Source: WHSW01 sp963842795
Lineage (GTDB): Bacteria; Actinomycetota; Thermoleophilia; Solirubrobacterales; 70-9
Assembly: GCA_963842795.1 (NCBI GenBank)
Contig: CAWJHV010000040.1
Location: forward strand, 186,001-250,000
Length of the DNA: 64,000 bases
Reading direction: 5' to 3'
Part shown: positions 52,600-61,900 of the stretch, in pieces
How positions within the stretch are numbered: position 1 is the stretch's first letter
Layout: every line of letters starts with the position of its first letter
Notes under the pieces: model-generated
Database searches by the model: none
Told to the model about the DNA's origin: nothing
What the model saw: only the letters and a program-made list of their open reading frames with translations
Made by a program: the position numbers and the translations under genes

Positions 52600-54467
52600 C
52601 GGGCCGTCGCCGCCCGGTCGGCGCGCGCGATGCCCGAGTCGACCTGGGGTTTGGCCCTCCGCCGCAGTCGGCGGACGACGATGAGCGACAGACCCAGCGC
52701 CGCGAGCCCGATCAGGCCGAACAGCGCCACGCGGTCGAGCACGGGCGCGAGCGGCTTCGCGGAGACCTCGATCGGGCGAGCTGGATCCGGGGGCGCGAGG
52801 GCCCAGCCGAAGTGCGAGACGAGCCGCTCGCCGGACCGGTGAACGACCACGGTCATCCGCCACCGGCCCTGCCGCGCGAGGCGGGTGCCGCCGGAGAAGC
52901 GGTTGGGAGCGAACTTGGTCAGGGGTACCACTCGATCGCCGGCCCCCGGCCCCGCCGGCCGCAGGCGCGCCGTGATCCGATCGATCGGAGCTGGAGGCGG
53001 CCGCCGCGAGCTCGCCGCGAGCACGGTGAGGATGTTGGTCCCGGGTCGGTTCGGGCGCGCCGTCGCCGAGACCAGGAGGTCGCCGACCGGCGCCGAGAGC
53101 GTCGGGGTCGGCGCCGCGCGCGGCGCGGAGAACTCCGGCCCGCGCGGAGGCGAGGACGAGGTCATCAGGGCGGCGCCGACGAGGACCATCACCCCGATCG
53201 CGGCCTCTGCGAGCAGCAGGCGCAGCAGGCCCACAGCCGCGCGGCCGCGCGCCATCCTGCGAAGCAGCAGCGCGCTGACGACGCCGAATACCGCGACCAG
53301 CGCGACGAGCGCCGTCTTGGCGATCAGCGTGCCACCGTAGAAGGTTGTCAACAGCCCGTCCACCGACGCCACCTCGACGCCGGCCGCGTGCAGGCCCGTG
53401 ATCCCGACGACGACGACACTTAGCCCGACGAGCACGGCGAACGGACCCCAGCAGGCGCGCGCGAGCTGGGTCGCAGAGGTGCCAGGCAACCCGTTTACGG
53501 ACCAGACCGCGACCACGAAGGCGAAAACGCCTCCGATCCAAGCGCCGGCGGCGAGCTGATGCAGCGCGTCCGAGCCGATCGCGAGGCCATCGTCCCCAGC
53601 CGCCGCTGCGTGGCCCGCGGCCGCGCGCACCACGGAGACCGCCAGCAACAGACCGGCCGCCAGCCATGCGCCGGCGCGCCCGCGCGCTCCCGACGCCGAC
53701 CGGCGCCGCGCCAGCAGCAGCCCGGACGCGAGCGCGGCGAGAAGCAACTCGCGCGCCACCCAGAGCGCGCCCCATCTTTCCGAGAGAAGCGTCGCAGCCC
53801 CTCCCATGAGCGACTCATCCGCGGCGAGCGTGGACCGCAGATCCACCGCCTCCCAAACGAAGAGCAGGCCCCCGAGGGCAAGGGCGAGACCCGCGCAGGC
53901 GGCGGCGAGCCTCAGCACCCTGTGCCGGGCGGCGGCGACGACGTCGGCCGGAGCCCGCTTGGCAGCCGCCGCTGCGGAGAGCACCGCCGCGATTGCGACC
54001 CCACCCACCATTCCGGCCAGCATCAGGAAGTCGAGCCAGCGCAGCGTCGCCTCGAGCGGCGACCCCGCGTCCCCCGCAGAGCGCGATCCCCCGGTCGCCT
54101 CGGGAGCGGTGCGCACTCCGAACGAGAGCATCCCGTTGCTGACGTGCCCGTCGTCAGCCGAGAGCACGTGCCAGACCAGCTGGTAGCTGTCTCGCGGCAG
54201 GTGGGGAACCTCGAGCACGAGCGCGCTCCCCTCGGAGGTCGCGAGGTGCGTCCCCCCGACCACCAGGCCGCTTCCGTCGAGCAGCTGGACCTGAGCCTGC
54301 GAGACATCCTCGTTGAACTCCAGGCGAAGAGCTGGCGGCGGGTTCGCCAGCGTCGATCCCACCACCGGCTCGGAGCGCACGAGGTCGGCGTGGCCCCATG
54401 CCGAGGGCGCGAGCGCGGCCGAGGCGAGCAGCGCGACCGAAGCGACCAGGACGCCGCTGCGCCTCAT
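52596..54467 (-). CDS. CopC-CopD fusion copper-resistance membrane protein
   Basis: A 623-aa protein. A signal peptide leads to a CopC domain starting at His26 (HADLVRSEPVVG), which is the copper ligand after cleavage, with LEFNEDVSQAQVQL and WHVLSADDGHVSNGMLSFGV. A CopD-type membrane domain follows with ~8 helices, including AAAGHAAAAGDDGLAIGSDA and LHQLAAGAWIGGVFAFVVAV. A soluble part and a final helix close the protein. CopC binds periplasmic copper and CopD passes it through the membrane. It lies four bases after the upstream gene. Confidence 0.93.
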   Translation of the reverse strand: MRRSGVLVASVALLASAALAPSAWGHADLVRSEPVVGSTLANPPPALRLEFNEDVSQAQVQLLDGSGLVVGGTHLATSEGSALVLEVPHLPRDSYQLVWHVLSADDGHVSNGMLSFGVRTAPEATGGSRSAGDAGSPLEATLRWLDFLMLAGMVGGVAIAAVLSAAAAAKRAPADVVAAARHRVLRLAAACAGLALALGGLLFVWEAVDLRSTLAADESLMGGAATLLSERWGALWVARELLLAALASGLLLARRRSASGARGRAGAWLAAGLLLAVSVVRAAAGHAAAAGDDGLAIGSDALHQLAAGAWIGGVFAFVVAVWSVNGLPGTSATQLARACWGPFAVLVGLSVVVVGITGLHAAGVEVASVDGLLTTFYGGTLIAKTALVALVAVFGVVSALLLRRMARGRAAVGLLRLLLAEAAIGVMVLVGAALMTSSSPPRGPEFSAPRAAPTPTLSAPVGDLLVSATARPNRPGTNILTVLAASSRRPPPAPIDRITARLRPAGPGAGDRVVPLTKFAPNRFSGGTRLARQGRWRMTVVVHRSGERLVSHFGWALAPPDPARPIEVSAKPLAPVLDRVALFGLIGLAALGLSLIVVRRLRRRAKPQVDSGIARADRAATAR

Positions 54468-54471
54468 GGCC

Positions 54472-54957
54472 TCAACGCACGCGGAGGTGAGCGACGCGCG
54501 CGTCCCCGAGGACGACCGACACGCGGTCGCCCGGCCGGACGAGCGTGCCCGGGTTGGAGAAGATCAGGGGGTAGATCACCCCGGCCTTGGTCTGGCCGGC
54601 CATGTTGTGGCCCATGAACAGACCGTCAATCACGATGCCGGTCGGCTCGTGGACGATGGCCGGCGGGGTCTCGGGATCGTGGATCGCGGCCGCCTTCCCC
54701 GGGTCGGCCACCTGGTAGCGCAGGTCGAGCAGGCCGCCGCCGCCGGTCGCGGCAAGGTGCTCGATGCGCACCCCGCTGCGCTCCATCAGGCCGGCTGCGG
54801 AGACCACCTCGGGAAGCGGATGGGCGGCTTCGCTCGTGGACGACGGCTCGGAGCGCGCTGCGAGCACCAACAGCGGCGTCAGCGCGAGTGCAACACCGGT
54901 CAGCAGGCCGAGCGCTCGGACCTCGCGAGGTCTGCGCAGCGCGATGCCACCGGTCAC
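54472..54957 (-). CDS. Exported/membrane-anchored protein of copper operon
   Basis: A 161-aa protein with one N-terminal hydrophobic segment (ALGLLTGVALALTPLLVLAA), thus exported or anchored. The extracytoplasmic part has IHDPETPPAIVHEPTGIVID, GLFMGHNMAGQTKAGVIYPL and ends in VVLGDARVAHLRVR; His-Met-rich positions (GHNMAG) could bind copper. No family recognised. It lies between MCO-like gene C and CopCD, 28 and 4 bases away, so it belongs to the operon. Confidence 0.65.
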   Translation of the reverse strand: MTGGIALRRPREVRALGLLTGVALALTPLLVLAARSEPSSTSEAAHPLPEVVSAAGLMERSGVRIEHLAATGGGGLLDLRYQVADPGKAAAIHDPETPPAIVHEPTGIVIDGLFMGHNMAGQTKAGVIYPLIFSNPGTLVRPGDRVSVVLGDARVAHLRVR

Positions 54958-54985
54958 TGACCGCTCGCCTGGGCCTCTATGGACA

Positions 54986-55985
54986 TCACTGGACCTCGAT
55001 GAAGGTCAGCATGCCGCCGCCGCCGTCCGGCGCGTAGTACTGGGGATTTCCGGGCGAGCCGTTGGTCAGGTGAAGCTGGCGGTTGTAGAGCGGGAAGCGA
55101 TCTCCCGCCGCGGCCGACGCCGGCACGGTGGCCAGCGCGTCGACGGTCTGGCCAGCCGCGAACGTCTGGGCGACGAACTCAAACGGGGAGCTGGACTCGA
55201 AGGCGTCGGAGGCGAGCAGGCGTGCGCGCAGGCCCAGCATCGTCATCGTCACGTTCTCAGGCCCCGGGTTGACGTAACGCAGCAAAACGCGGTCACCGGC
55301 CGCGGCGTTGATCGTGTTCGTGTCCGGATACGCCTCGCCGTTGATCAGCCAGTACTTCGGCTTCCAGTCGAGCAGGTCAAAGCCGGCGGGGTTGGCGTTG
55401 AAGTCGGGATCGATCTCGCTCAGGACCGCGACCGTCTCGCTGTCATAGGCCGTCGACGGATCGTCGTAGGCCTGACCGGGCGTAACCGGCCGGACCACCA
55501 GCGCGCCGTAGAGGCCCATCGCGGCCTGCCGCCCCGCGTCGGCGCCGCTCTCATAGACGTAGGTCCCGGGCGCGGCGGTGAAGGTGTAGGTCACGGCGCC
55601 GCCCGGCGCGGCCTCGGTCGGCCCCGGGTCGAGGTCGATCCCGGGGAAGTCGACCGACACCGGATTCGAGAGCTCGTTGGTGAGGTTGACCTCGACCACC
55701 TGGCCGTCGGTGGCCTCGAGCACCGGTCCCGGGAAGCCCGGCCTCAACCGCCGGGTCGGTGCAGGGAACACCCGACGGCTTGTTGGCAAAGCCCCAGATC
55801 GGCACGGAGGGAGTGCCGGGGAGGTCGACCGTGCCCGGCTTCGCGCAGAGGTCGATTGTCACGTCCGGGGTCACCTGCGCCGAGGACGGGGCGACCGTGC
55901 GCAGGGCGACCAACGCGGCCAGGGCCGCGACCGCGGCGGCGCAGGCCAGTAGCCGCCGGGTTCGCATCTGTGTGATCGCGGGCAT
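54986..55985 (-). CDS. Cupredoxin-domain protein C (MCO-like, no copper ligands), frameshift
   Basis: An exported two-cupredoxin protein. Signal peptide RLLACAAAVAALAALVALRT precedes the first domain, with VEVNLTNELSNPVSVDFPG and PGTYVYESGADAGRQAAMGLYG, where YES stands in the place of the usual HCH copper motif. The second domain (DRVLLRYVNPGPENVTMTML ... GGMLTFIEVQ) has no histidine pairs. A frame break at 55725-55730 (one extra base in GGTCCC, plus strand) separates signal and domain; corrected length 332 aa. ATG 55985 follows AGGAGAGCCG. Probably a structural partner of proteins A and B. Confidence 0.78.
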
Positions 55986-55999
55986 CGGCTCTCCTGACC

Positions 56000-57700
56000 T
56001 CATGGTGCGTCGTAGACGAGCTTGAGAAGGTTTCCGCTCGAGAAGAAGTCAGAGGCGGGGCCGTCGCAGAAGACGCGGACGCGGACCCGCCCGGCGTTCG
56101 ATCCGGTGCCGACGTACTTCGACGCGAGACCGGGCGGAACGAGATTCGGAATCGAGACCTCGCTCGGGCCAACGCTGCGGGTGTTGAGCAGGACCCAGGA
56201 GCTCGTCGTCCACCTGTAGATCGAGACCCGCTGCGTGCAGCTGAGCGAGTTGCCGCCTTTGTAGGTGATCTTCGGGTTCTGCCATCCCGCCGGGACCTTG
56301 GAGAAGGTTCCCCACCAGCTCGTGCGTCGCGGCGCTGAGGCGGTCGAGTTGACCTGGTAGGTGGCGGCGTCGTCGGCGGCCAGGTTGGCGAAGGTTCCGG
56401 ACCTCAGCGAGCCGAACTGGATCGTCGTCGCTGTAGGGGCGGCGAAACAGCCGCCGAGCGGGTCCAGGCGCAGCAGCGTGGCCATGCCGCCGAAGCCCTC
56501 ATCGAAGTTGGCGAACTCCATCAGCGCGTGGCTGTGCCAGGGGAAGTAGAACTCGCCGCAGATGTTCTGCGAGGCCACCGTCGTCGGCAGGGTGCCCCTG
56601 TAGCCGAGGTAGGGGCTGCCGCTGTAGTAGGTGTCGCCGTCCTTGAACGCCAGGTTGCGATAGTTGGGCACGGTGACCGGGATCGGCGACTGGGGTGAGA
56701 AGGAGTCCTGGTCGTTCCACTTAAAGAGCAGGTCCTGGGTCGACCCCGAGGGGACGGTCTCGGCGAAGTGCTCGGTCGAGGCGTCGGCTCCGCCCGAGGT
56801 CAGGACCAGGCGCCCGTCGTGGGCGATCACCCTGGAGTGGTTGCCGTGCGGATGGAAGGGATGGTTGAGCAGGCCGGCGTTTACCACCCGGACCAGCGCC
56901 GGGAGCGGGTTCTCGACCGCGTCGTAGGGCTGCACCTTGACCAGGGCGCCGTAGGGCTGGTGCGGCAGCCAGGAGACCTTGTTGTCCTGGATCGTGTCGG
57001 GGAACTCGCGCCCGTTGATTTCGAAGTAGCGGTTGTGGAGCTGGTTGACGTCGTAGGGCTGGTCGGTCTCGACCGCGTGGTGGAGCTCGGGGTCGATCTC
57101 GCTGAACACCTGCAGGTACTCGCGCTCGGGGTCAAAGGCGGTGCGCACGTCGTTATAGGCCCAGTCGGGATTGCCGGCCGGGCGCACGACCAGCGCCCCG
57201 TAGAGGCCCATCTCGACCTGCTTGGAGGGATCGGTGCCGCTCTCATAGAGGTAGGTGCCCGGCTCGGAGGCGGTGAAGGTGTAGGTGACGCGCCCGGTCG
57301 AAGCCGCCTCGCGGGTAAACAGCCCCGCGCTGCCGCCGCTGGCGCTGACAGCCTCCTGGCCGGGGAAGACGGCCGAGACGGGCTCGGAGAGGTTGTTTCG
57401 CAGGCGCACGGTCACCGTGTCGCCCTCGTTGACGCACAGCGTCGGCCCGGGCATCTGAAAGACGGCGCCGCCGCCCGAGCGGGTGTAGCCCCACATGTAG
57501 ATGCTGTTGCCGTCGGGGGTCAGGACGTAGCCGTCCTTGGCGGTCAGGTTGAAGCTCGGCCCGTTGGTGCAGACCATCCCGATCGGCGCCGCCCCCGCCG
57601 CGCCCGGGGCGACCAGCACCACCGCGGCGGCGAGCGCGGCGACGAGGGCGCCGAACAGCCGGACCGCGTGACGGATGGGGGGTGTTCCGTGCTCAGCCAT
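56000..57700 (-). CDS. Multicopper-oxidase-like cupredoxin protein B
   Basis: A 566-aa exported protein with a signal (VRLFGALVAALAAAVVLVAP), two cupredoxin domains and a C-terminal beta domain. Domain 1 has VNEGDTVTVRLRNNLSEPV and YLYESGTDPSKQVEMGLYG, lacking HxH. Domain 2 has NHPFHPHGNHSRVIAHDG, the HPxHxH motif of a last MCO domain, and FYFPWHSHALMEFANFDEGF, an HxH without the type 1 cysteine. So it could supply the His ligands of a trinuclear copper site but has no type 1 copper of its own. Its start overlaps the MCO-A stop by 8 bases. Confidence 0.85.
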   Translation of the reverse strand: MAEHGTPPIRHAVRLFGALVAALAAAVVLVAPGAAGAAPIGMVCTNGPSFNLTAKDGYVLTPDGNSIYMWGYTRSGGGAVFQMPGPTLCVNEGDTVTVRLRNNLSEPVSAVFPGQEAVSASGGSAGLFTREAASTGRVTYTFTASEPGTYLYESGTDPSKQVEMGLYGALVVRPAGNPDWAYNDVRTAFDPEREYLQVFSEIDPELHHAVETDQPYDVNQLHNRYFEINGREFPDTIQDNKVSWLPHQPYGALVKVQPYDAVENPLPALVRVVNAGLLNHPFHPHGNHSRVIAHDGRLVLTSGGADASTEHFAETVPSGSTQDLLFKWNDQDSFSPQSPIPVTVPNYRNLAFKDGDTYYSGSPYLGYRGTLPTTVASQNICGEFYFPWHSHALMEFANFDEGFGGMATLLRLDPLGGCFAAPTATTIQFGSLRSGTFANLAADDAATYQVNSTASAPRRTSWWGTFSKVPAGWQNPKITYKGGNSLSCTQRVSIYRWTTSSWVLLNTRSVGPSEVSIPNLVPPGLASKYVGTGSNAGRVRVRVFCDGPASDFFSSGNLLKLVYDAP

Positions 57701-58912
57701 ATGTCTCGTTCGGCTGAGATTGCAGCGGGAGCGCGTCCGCATAGACGCGGACCTCGGTCGCCATCCCGCCAAGGCCGGATGCTCCGTTGTTGGTCAGCCG
57801 CGAGGCGTCGCGGTTGCGGAACAGGTAGGTGTTGTAGTCGCCCAGGGTGGGGTCGTTGGCGGTCGCGTTCAGGGCGCTGAAGTCGGGCGCGGTAAAGAGC
57901 ACGTCGCGGGCCTCGCCGGGGCCGATGTAAAGCGTGTTGGTGAGGTAGGAGAGATCGGCGCCGCCGGAGGCTTGCAGCAGGGTCGCGTCCTCGCCGATCA
58001 CCCGCAGGCGGATGCCCGAGAGCTGCATCGAGTGCTGCTGGTAGCCGAGGTTGGCGAGTCGCAGCAGCACCCGGTCGCCGCCGTTGCACTGAACCAGCGA
58101 GGAGATCGGCTGGGAGGGGATCGAGGGATCGTCCTTGGGCAGGATCGTCTGCGGATAGACGCGCGCGTTGATCGTCCAGTAGTTGGGGTCATAGTCGGTC
58201 CACAGCGACTCCTGGATGTCCTCGAGGTTGTCGTGGGGAACCGACCAGATCTCGTTTAGGAGCAGCGCGAACTGGCGGTCGAAGGCGGTGGAGGGGTCGT
58301 CATAGGCCTGGTTGGGATTGCCGGCCGGGTGCACGAAGACGATCCCGGTCATCCCCATCTGCACGTGCTCGACGTCCTCGAAGTGGCAGTGATACATGTA
58401 GGTGCCCGGGTCGTGGGGGCGATAGAAGTAGGTGAACTGGCGCTGGGGGGGACCGCGATCGAGACCTCGGGCACGCCGTCCATGAGCGCCGCGGGGGTGC
58501 GGAAGCCGTGCCAGTGGATCGTGTGCGAGTCGGCGAGGTCGGGCCGCGCGACGAGGCCGAGGTTGGTCAACTTGATATTGACGTCGACCTCGGCCTCGAA
58601 GTCGAGGATCGGCGCCGGTGTCTGGGCCTCGCCCTTGTAGTTGTTGATCAGGCTCGAGACCGAGTCACCGAACGGCACCGGCGTGAAGCCGAAGATGTAG
58701 AGCGGGCGCGGCGGGACGCCGGGGCGGTTGGGCAGGGTGATGTGGCCGTCGGTGGCCACCAGCCCGACCTGGTCGGCGGGCGGGCCCTGCTGGTCGGCGG
58801 GCGGGCCCTGGGCACCGGCGAGCGGGCCGGCGGCGAGGAAGCCGCCCGTCGCCACGACCCCGGCCGCGCCGACCCCGGTCGCCTGCAGGAACTCTCGCCG
58901 GGTCGCGCTCAT
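57693..58912 (-). CDS. Tat-exported multicopper oxidase protein A, frame break in G7/C7 tract
   Basis: A twin-arginine signal (TRREFLQATGVGAAGVVATG) leads a cupredoxin domain with SHTIHWHGF (type 2/3 ligands) and YMYHCHFEDVEHVQMGM, the classic HCH-x-x-x-H-x-x-x-x-M type 1/type 3 copper motif. The second domain (RVLLRLANLGYQQHSMQLSG) lacks ligand pairs. A run of seven Gs (58445-58451, plus strand) changes frame before the second half; eight would give a 406-aa protein. The start overlaps the stop of the giant upstream gene (ATGA). Confidence 0.85.
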
Positions 58913-61900
58913 GGTGCGGGGACCTCGTCGGCCCCGATGTCGAACGGGGTCAGGCCGCTGCCCTGCGGGCGCGCCTGGCCGTCGTAGTCGTCGCTGGGCG
59001 CCAGGATCGAGCTCGGGCTCGGGCTGGTGGCGACCGGTGGGAAGGGGAAGTTGGAGAAGGGCGCGCCCTCGTCGATCGCGGGAGAGGTGCCCTGCAGGTG
59101 GTAGTCGCCCTGAAGCCCGACCGGCGGGTCCTGGCCGACGATCGTCACCGCCCGGGTCTGCGGGTCGAGCCGTGAGCCGGACACCACGAGCTCGAGCGTG
59201 AACGGGTTCACGAACAGCGGGTCCTGGCCGACGATGTTGCCCTGGTTCGGGGGCCCGTGGGGGGCGGTCAGCAGCGAGTAGCGCGGGGTGAAGGTTCTCG
59301 GCACGGTCGTCCCGAAGACCTCGAAGTCGATGAACCCCTGCGAGACGAGGCTGGGCGGCACCGTGGTGCCGTCGATCGTGAACGCCTCGTTCTCCCAGAA
59401 GATGTTGTTGAACAGTGCCCGCGGCCTCGAGAAGTCGGGCTGGTTGGGGCCCGTGAGCGAGTTCTGGAAGCTGTCGCTGTTCGCCTCGGCCGCGAGCCCC
59501 GCCGAGTGCGGCGTGCCGTCGGAGCCCTCCCCCGAGGCGGTGGAGACGTTGTTGGCGATCGTGTCGTTGACGATCGTCACGTTGGTCGAGTCGTCGAGCG
59601 TGATCGCGCCGCCGATCTCGGCCGCGCCGTTGTCGACGATCATGTTGTTGACGATGCCGACGCGGGTGGTATGCGCGTCGAGGACGAAGATCCCGCCCCC
59701 GTCGTCACCGGAGTAGTTCATCTGGAGCAGGTTGCGGGTGACGTTGACGCTGCCCGTCCCTGGCCCGGGCGGGTCGGTGGGGCCCGGGGCCGGCTGCGGA
59801 AGCTCCTGGGCCAGCGCGATCCCGCCGCCGGAGTCGACCGAGGCGTTGTAGTAGACCTGGTTGCGCGTGATCGTGCCGTTCGGGCTCAGGCCCCAGTGCG
59901 AGATCCCGCCGCCGTACTCGTTGGCGAAGTTCGAGCAGATGATGTTGTTGTCGATCGAGTACCGATTGGCGCCGTTGTAGATCCCGATCCCGCCGGCCCG
60001 CACGAGCCCGCCGTTACCCATGACGCGGTTCTGGCTGATCTTGACGTTGTCGTTCTGGTTGTCGCCGACGTAGGGGCTGCCGAGCCCGATCGCCCCGGCG
60101 GTCCCGCCACCGTTGCTCTCGAGCACGTTGTTGGTGATCTCCAGATTGCGCCCGAAGGCATTGACCTGGACGCCGCCCGCGCCGGCTCCGTGGCCGGTCG
60201 CCAAACCGATGCCGTCGATCCGCGGGGCATTGAAACCGGCCAGGAACTCACCGTTGCTCGCGACGACGGTGATGTCGCCGCCGATCGGCACGGCCTGGTT
60301 GCCGTCGAAGCTCAGCGAGGCGAGCTTCGCGCTCCAGTAGGCCTCGTTGTCGGCGATGAAGCGGCCGTCGATGGAGGTGCCCTGGATGTTGAAGCGGGGG
60401 TCATCGGGGTCCCGGCCGCCGATCTCGGGGCTGCCGACGATGCCGCCGGGGCCGAGGCCCTGGAGCGTGAGCCGCTTGTGCAGGATCACGTTCTCCTGGT
60501 AGACGCCCGGTTGCAGGACGAGGATGCTCCCCGGCGCCGCCGCGTCGATCGCGTCCTGGATCGCGTGTGGGTTGGCGGTCGGCGCCTGCACGTTGACGAT
60601 CGGCCGCCCGTAGCCCGAGCCGAAGACGTGGAGCGTGAGCCCGTTGCTGGTCGTATTGCCCGCGGCCGTCGTGATCTCGAGCTGCTTCGGGCCGGCCGGG
60701 AACCCGGCGCCCGTCGTCGGGACGTTGATCACGATCCGGCGATCGGTCCAGCTGACGATCCCGCCGTTGCCGGTCGTCAGGGTAGCCGTCGGCTGCCCGC
60801 TGCGCGCGAGCGTCACCTGACCGGCCGGAGTGCCGAACCAGTCGCCCCTGATCACGATCCGGCGGGCGTTACCGGTGGCGTTCGCGCCCATGTACGGTCT
60901 CGAGACCTCGAGCAGCTCGGGCATGTTGAGCGGCAGCTCGCACCCGGTGCCCGAGATCGGGTCCAGCGGCGTGTCGAGCTGCGTCGTCTGGCCGGGCCAG
61001 ACCTCCCAGGCAAGCGTCGCCGTGAGGTGGTCAGGGCTGTAGTTGGGGTTCGGGGCGCTCTTGTCGCCCGGGTCGTTGACGACGACCCGGTACATCCCGG
61101 GGCAGATGCCCTGCGGGGTCGGGCAGTTGATCGTGTCGGTCGAGGGCAGCATGACCTCGTAGGCACCGTTGGTGTCGGTCTTCGTGGTCGTGATCAGGCG
61201 GTCGTTGTAGTCGCGGATGCCGATCGGGATGTCGGCGAGCGGGCGCGCCTCGCCGTACCAGATCGACTGCGGGTCGCGTTCGAAGTAGATGTCGTCGCTG
61301 ACCAGGCCGATCAGCCGGCCGCCGGTCTCCATTCCGTTCCTCGGGAAGAGGAAGAAGTCCGAGCCCGGGTTCTGCTGGTCCTGGAGCCTGACCAGGCGCT
61401 TGTCGCAAAGCGGGCGGGTCTGACCGCCGTAGGGGCTGCGCTCGACGACGAGAGCCGGGTCGACGAAGTGCGGGTCGCCGACGCACTCCGGCGGCGGGAT
61501 CGCCGGGACGAAGTCCTCGCCGTTGTCGACGTTGACGTCCTCCTCGCGCACGATCTGGTACATCGGATCGCCGCTGGCGTTCTCGGGCATCAGCACGTGG
61601 GTGATGTAGTCGCCGGCCTCGAGCGGCACCAGGTCCTCCTCGGCGCAGGGGAAGGTGCTCGATCCGTCGGGGTTGAGCGGGCACATGTCGGCGAACGCGT
61701 AGCCGCCGTCGAAGGCGCCGTCCTTGGTCTCGGCGCCGGTCGTCGGCACCTCGAGGCAGTTGGGGCCGATCAGCGGGTTGACGTCCGGGAAGACGAGCGG
61801 GTTCCCCGCCGAGTCGGTGACGGCGCAGTCGGTCGGCGCCGAGTAGTGGTCGGTCCCGGCGTACTCGTTGAGAATCGGATCGTCAGGGGTGTTCGGATCG

